From Rhizoclosmatium globosum (lineage: Eukaryota > Chytridiomycota > Chytridiomycetes > Chytridiales > Chytriomycetaceae): a stretch of DNA of 57,519 bases. The notes beneath the pieces are model-generated. The model was not told where the DNA came from. It was given only the letters and a program-made list of their open reading frames with translations, and searched no databases. Each line of letters begins with the position of its first letter. Positions within the stretch are counted from its first letter, which is position 1. The DNA lies in assembly GCA_002104985.1 (NCBI GenBank), contig MCGO01000228.1, forward strand, positions 1-57,519, given 5' to 3'. The position numbers and the translations under genes are program-made. Positions 55,052-57,519 of the stretch are shown here, piece by piece.

Positions 55052-57519
55052 TTATTCACTCTCATCTTCATTGTTTGCTTCATTCCCCGGAATTATCAAA
55101 TTGGGAACTTGAAGTTTCGCAACAGTAGATCGTCTAGCCTCTTCTTCAATTTTCACCTTTGCCATTCTTTCATTGTAAATAATGTCGATTCGCATTCTCA
55201 TGTCGTCGAACTCATTCAGAATACTCGTAAAATCTGGTCGCGTCAATCGATAAAGCATACATGATGACCCAGCCATAACTGTCGCAGTTCTCGGAATGTT
55301 GGCGATGAGTGCAAGTTCTATTTCATTTTCAGCAAAAACAAAAACGAACTTCACAGATCTCACCTCCAAAAAAGGCACCATCTCCGAATGAAGCAACTTT
55401 TTTGAAGTTAACGATGATGTCCACCGTGCCACTGAAGATAAAATACTGTAGGTATTGTAAGAACAGACTAATTTCAGATGGTATGGTACCATTTCATGCC
55501 CTATTTCTCCTTGAGTAACAATAATATCGCCAGGGACAAAGTAACAAGCTGTTAGACTAGTTGCAATTCTACCCAAGAAAAGCTCGTCACGACCATCTCC
55601 AACTTCTCTTTTCAAGAATGAGACTTTTGAGATCAATTCGCGACAATTTTGTGCGGCAATTTCCATTCGAAGGGACTCGTTCATTTCGCTGAGGAGAGTT
55701 TTCTGAAGGATGGATACGTTATGGGAGGAGAAAGAAACTGCGGATACCTCTTCAAAAAATTTCCCTCTATACTTGATTTCATAGTATTTTAGTACTTTTC
55801 GCCTGTTGCTTCGGTTATATCTTTCCATTGCATGTACTCCTTCAATTCATCCATTTTTTGTTTGAAAAGTCGACCTGATGCATCCACGCCCATTGCGAAC
55901 GAAGAAATAGTACCCACAATGCATGCGTACTTATTAAGAATAATTAGATTCAGTTTCATCAGCATCTCTCACCAGGCCAGCACCAAGCATAATGAACACC
56001 AGAACTACGAGCATTTCAAGTGTCGAAACAGGTCTATAACTCATTAAAATGATGTGTTAGAGAAATTTCTTACTTGTATGCTAAAGGGAATGTGTTTCCC
56101 ACGGCCTTCAAAATTGAATGCGAATTTAACAGATGTTTAATAAATATGGCTGATGCTCACAGTAAAAAGCGCCCAAGTATATTGATCTCCTATGGTTTTA
56201 TATTGTATCTGAGCGATTGCTGAATTGCTGAAACCTGAAAGCGATCCAATGAAGAACACAGAACATGCCTGCAAGTGTAGGAAGACAAAGAGGCAAAACA
56301 TGAGCGGAAATATTCCTGAAAATGCCTGCCCAATTCCAAGAGTTTTTTCCATGCTTCTGCGTATTCCAATGAATTTTGGAGAATTCAGCATAATTGTGGG
56401 CAGACGTCTCAGATGCAAAAAGCGAAGAATCATCAAATATCCTGCAAATTCAAGTGGTAACATTTCAAAGGGAAATGATGAGATTAAGTCAGTGACGAGG
56501 TAAGCTTTGACGTAGTTTTGTTGCCAATCTCGAAGTGTTGGGTTTTTAATACACTTCATAGCAGTATGTGATATTCGAAACGTGAACAACTCAATGATGC
56601 AGTCAAGAACGAAGAAAATTGTAAGAACAAGACTGTAGCTTGAAGATATTCGGATGCTAAATGCGATCTGGACGGGAATTATCCAAATAACGCTGATTTC
56701 CAACACTTGAATTAGGTTAGATTTGATATAATTCATTAATAAAAATCTCACAGGCAATGATGAAGTCCCAGTTGACCGAAAACATAGAAAGTGGATTAAA
56801 ACCAGTATTCCATATCGTTTCGCTTTCAACGATCTCACTTTCAATTAAAGATATTGAGTTGTCATCCTCAAGAACTGCGAGGGATCCTTTTTCAGTGTAC
56901 GTTGCTGTTGTACCTACTTGTCGAATCACGCCAAGAATCGCCACGGATGCCCGTCTCGATAAAGATGATTTTGAGAAGCTTTCACCAGGCTCAAGATTAT
57001 GGCTAGGTAATGCTTGAAAGTGTGGGACTTGAAGTGACTCTGAATTTTGAGTTTCTAAAACCCTTGAATCGCCATTTTCATAATTTTTTGATTCAATTTT
57101 AATCGGAACCGTTGTATGTATAGTAATCTTAGCCTCATTTGGGATTGACGTCTGGGAGGTCATGCTTGAACTGCTGACTGCAACAGAACAGGAAGACGAT
57201 GTTTCAAACTCTAATTCTCCTTCCATTGACGAATTTTTTTCACGAGAGCTCATTCTAAGCTCATTGGATAGTTCAGATTGTTTTGCTGTATTCTTCATGG
57301 AAACGAAGTGCCTGTCAATAGATGAAACCACATTTTGGCTGGTTTTTGGTTCGAAGAAGTTTTCATTTTCAAGTCTCAAAGCAATCCCCCTATCTTGTTT
57401 TCCATATTTGATGTTGTCCAAAGAGCTTTTGTTTCTAATTTCCGATTTCTCAACAATTGATTGATAAGGAAAGGCCAAAAAACCGGCTGTATCGGGTTTC
57501 TCTTCGTTTGTTAAACTGC
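55052..57519 (-). CDS. CNG/HCN-type cation channel (5' end outside window; one-base frameshift)
   Basis: The open frame continues past the window edge, so the start is missing. Introns: 56706-56751, 56106-56160, 56034-56073, 55930-55972, 55703-55747 (in frame), 55446-55489 and 55318-55363. After a disordered N-terminus come S1-S6 (ISVIWIIPVQIAFSIRI; FFVLDCIIELFTFRI; voltage-sensor-like LMILRFLHLRRLPTIML; GIFPLMFCLFVFLHLQACSV), a pore with T-AVGNTFP resembling the CNG filter TIGETPP rather than the potassium filter, then LVVLVFIMLGAGLYACIVG. The C-linker and cyclic-nucleotide domain (FVPGDIIVTQGEIGHEM; FGELALIANIPRTATV) keep the phosphate-binding Arg. The frame breaks by one base at 55796-55799. 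Confidence 0.85.

Noticed and set aside
1..57519. tRNA genes, rRNA, transposons or viral remnants
   Set aside because: I looked for cloverleaf-like anticodon arms, transposase or reverse-transcriptase motifs and terminal repeats in intergenic stretches and saw none convincing.

Overview
The window looks like nuclear DNA of a zoosporic (chytrid-type) fungus. Genes are packed at about one per 1.6 kb on both strands, and most are split by short GT-AG introns (usually 40-65 nt, often with a CTAAC/CTRAC-like branch site). Core eukaryotic and fungal genes are present: CWC25, LSM8, TOM7, ZW10, MPC2, guanine deaminase, an ERT1/AcuK-type Zn2Cys6 regulator and a Dal5-type MFS carrier. They sit beside genes better known from animals and other flagellated lineages: an ankyrin-TRP channel, a cyclic-nucleotide-gated (CNG) channel, a TBC-TLDc protein, a calaxin/calcineurin-B-like EF-hand protein, DDIAS/noxin-like and SANBR-like proteins. 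That mixture is the basis for the chytrid suggestion; no rRNA or marker gene is present to settle it.

Layout. 1-3.2 kb: the end of an unknown gene, an unresolved stretch, and a RING-H2 protein with acidic MPxL repeats. 3.3-7.4 kb: CWC25, a coiled-coil protein and LSM8 (two RNA-splicing factors close together). 7.6-14.3 kb: a four-helix membrane protein, a myristoylatable EF-hand protein, TOM7 and a 1018-residue DEDD exonuclease-like protein. 14.4-19.7 kb: a TRP-type channel divergent from a protein joining a cyclic-nucleotide-binding-like domain to D-lactate dehydrogenase. 19.8-29 kb: TBC-TLDc protein, a membrane protein with an Ala-rich tail, a RUS-family protein, MPC2 and an ERT1-like regulator. 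Pyruvate import (MPC2), a gluconeogenesis-type regulator and a D-LDH lie within about 11 kb, which may be coincidence. 29-31.7 kb: a RING-H2 protein and a secreted repeat-peptide precursor. 32-44 kb: an M28 membrane peptidase, an EI24/UsgS-like membrane protein, guanine deaminase, a DUF1697 protein, an ABHD10-like hydrolase and ZW10. 43.9-48.8 kb: four lineage-specific, disordered proteins, two with a candidate PP1-docking motif. 49-57.5 kb: DDIAS-like, MFS carrier, SANBR-like and a CNG-type channel cut by the window edge.

The most striking item is the 173-residue precursor at 31156-31677 (minus strand). It has a signal peptide, then three identical copies and one variant of a peptide bounded by Arg-Arg, each with a six-residue Cys-x4-Cys core. 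The identical copies differ in DNA only at synonymous sites. It has the architecture of a pheromone or neuropeptide precursor, and the core resembles the urotensin-II/somatostatin type of cyclic hexapeptide. I know of no described fungal system matching it. All gene models are hand-built from splice motifs, reading-frame closure and family resemblance; nothing was searched or computed by software.
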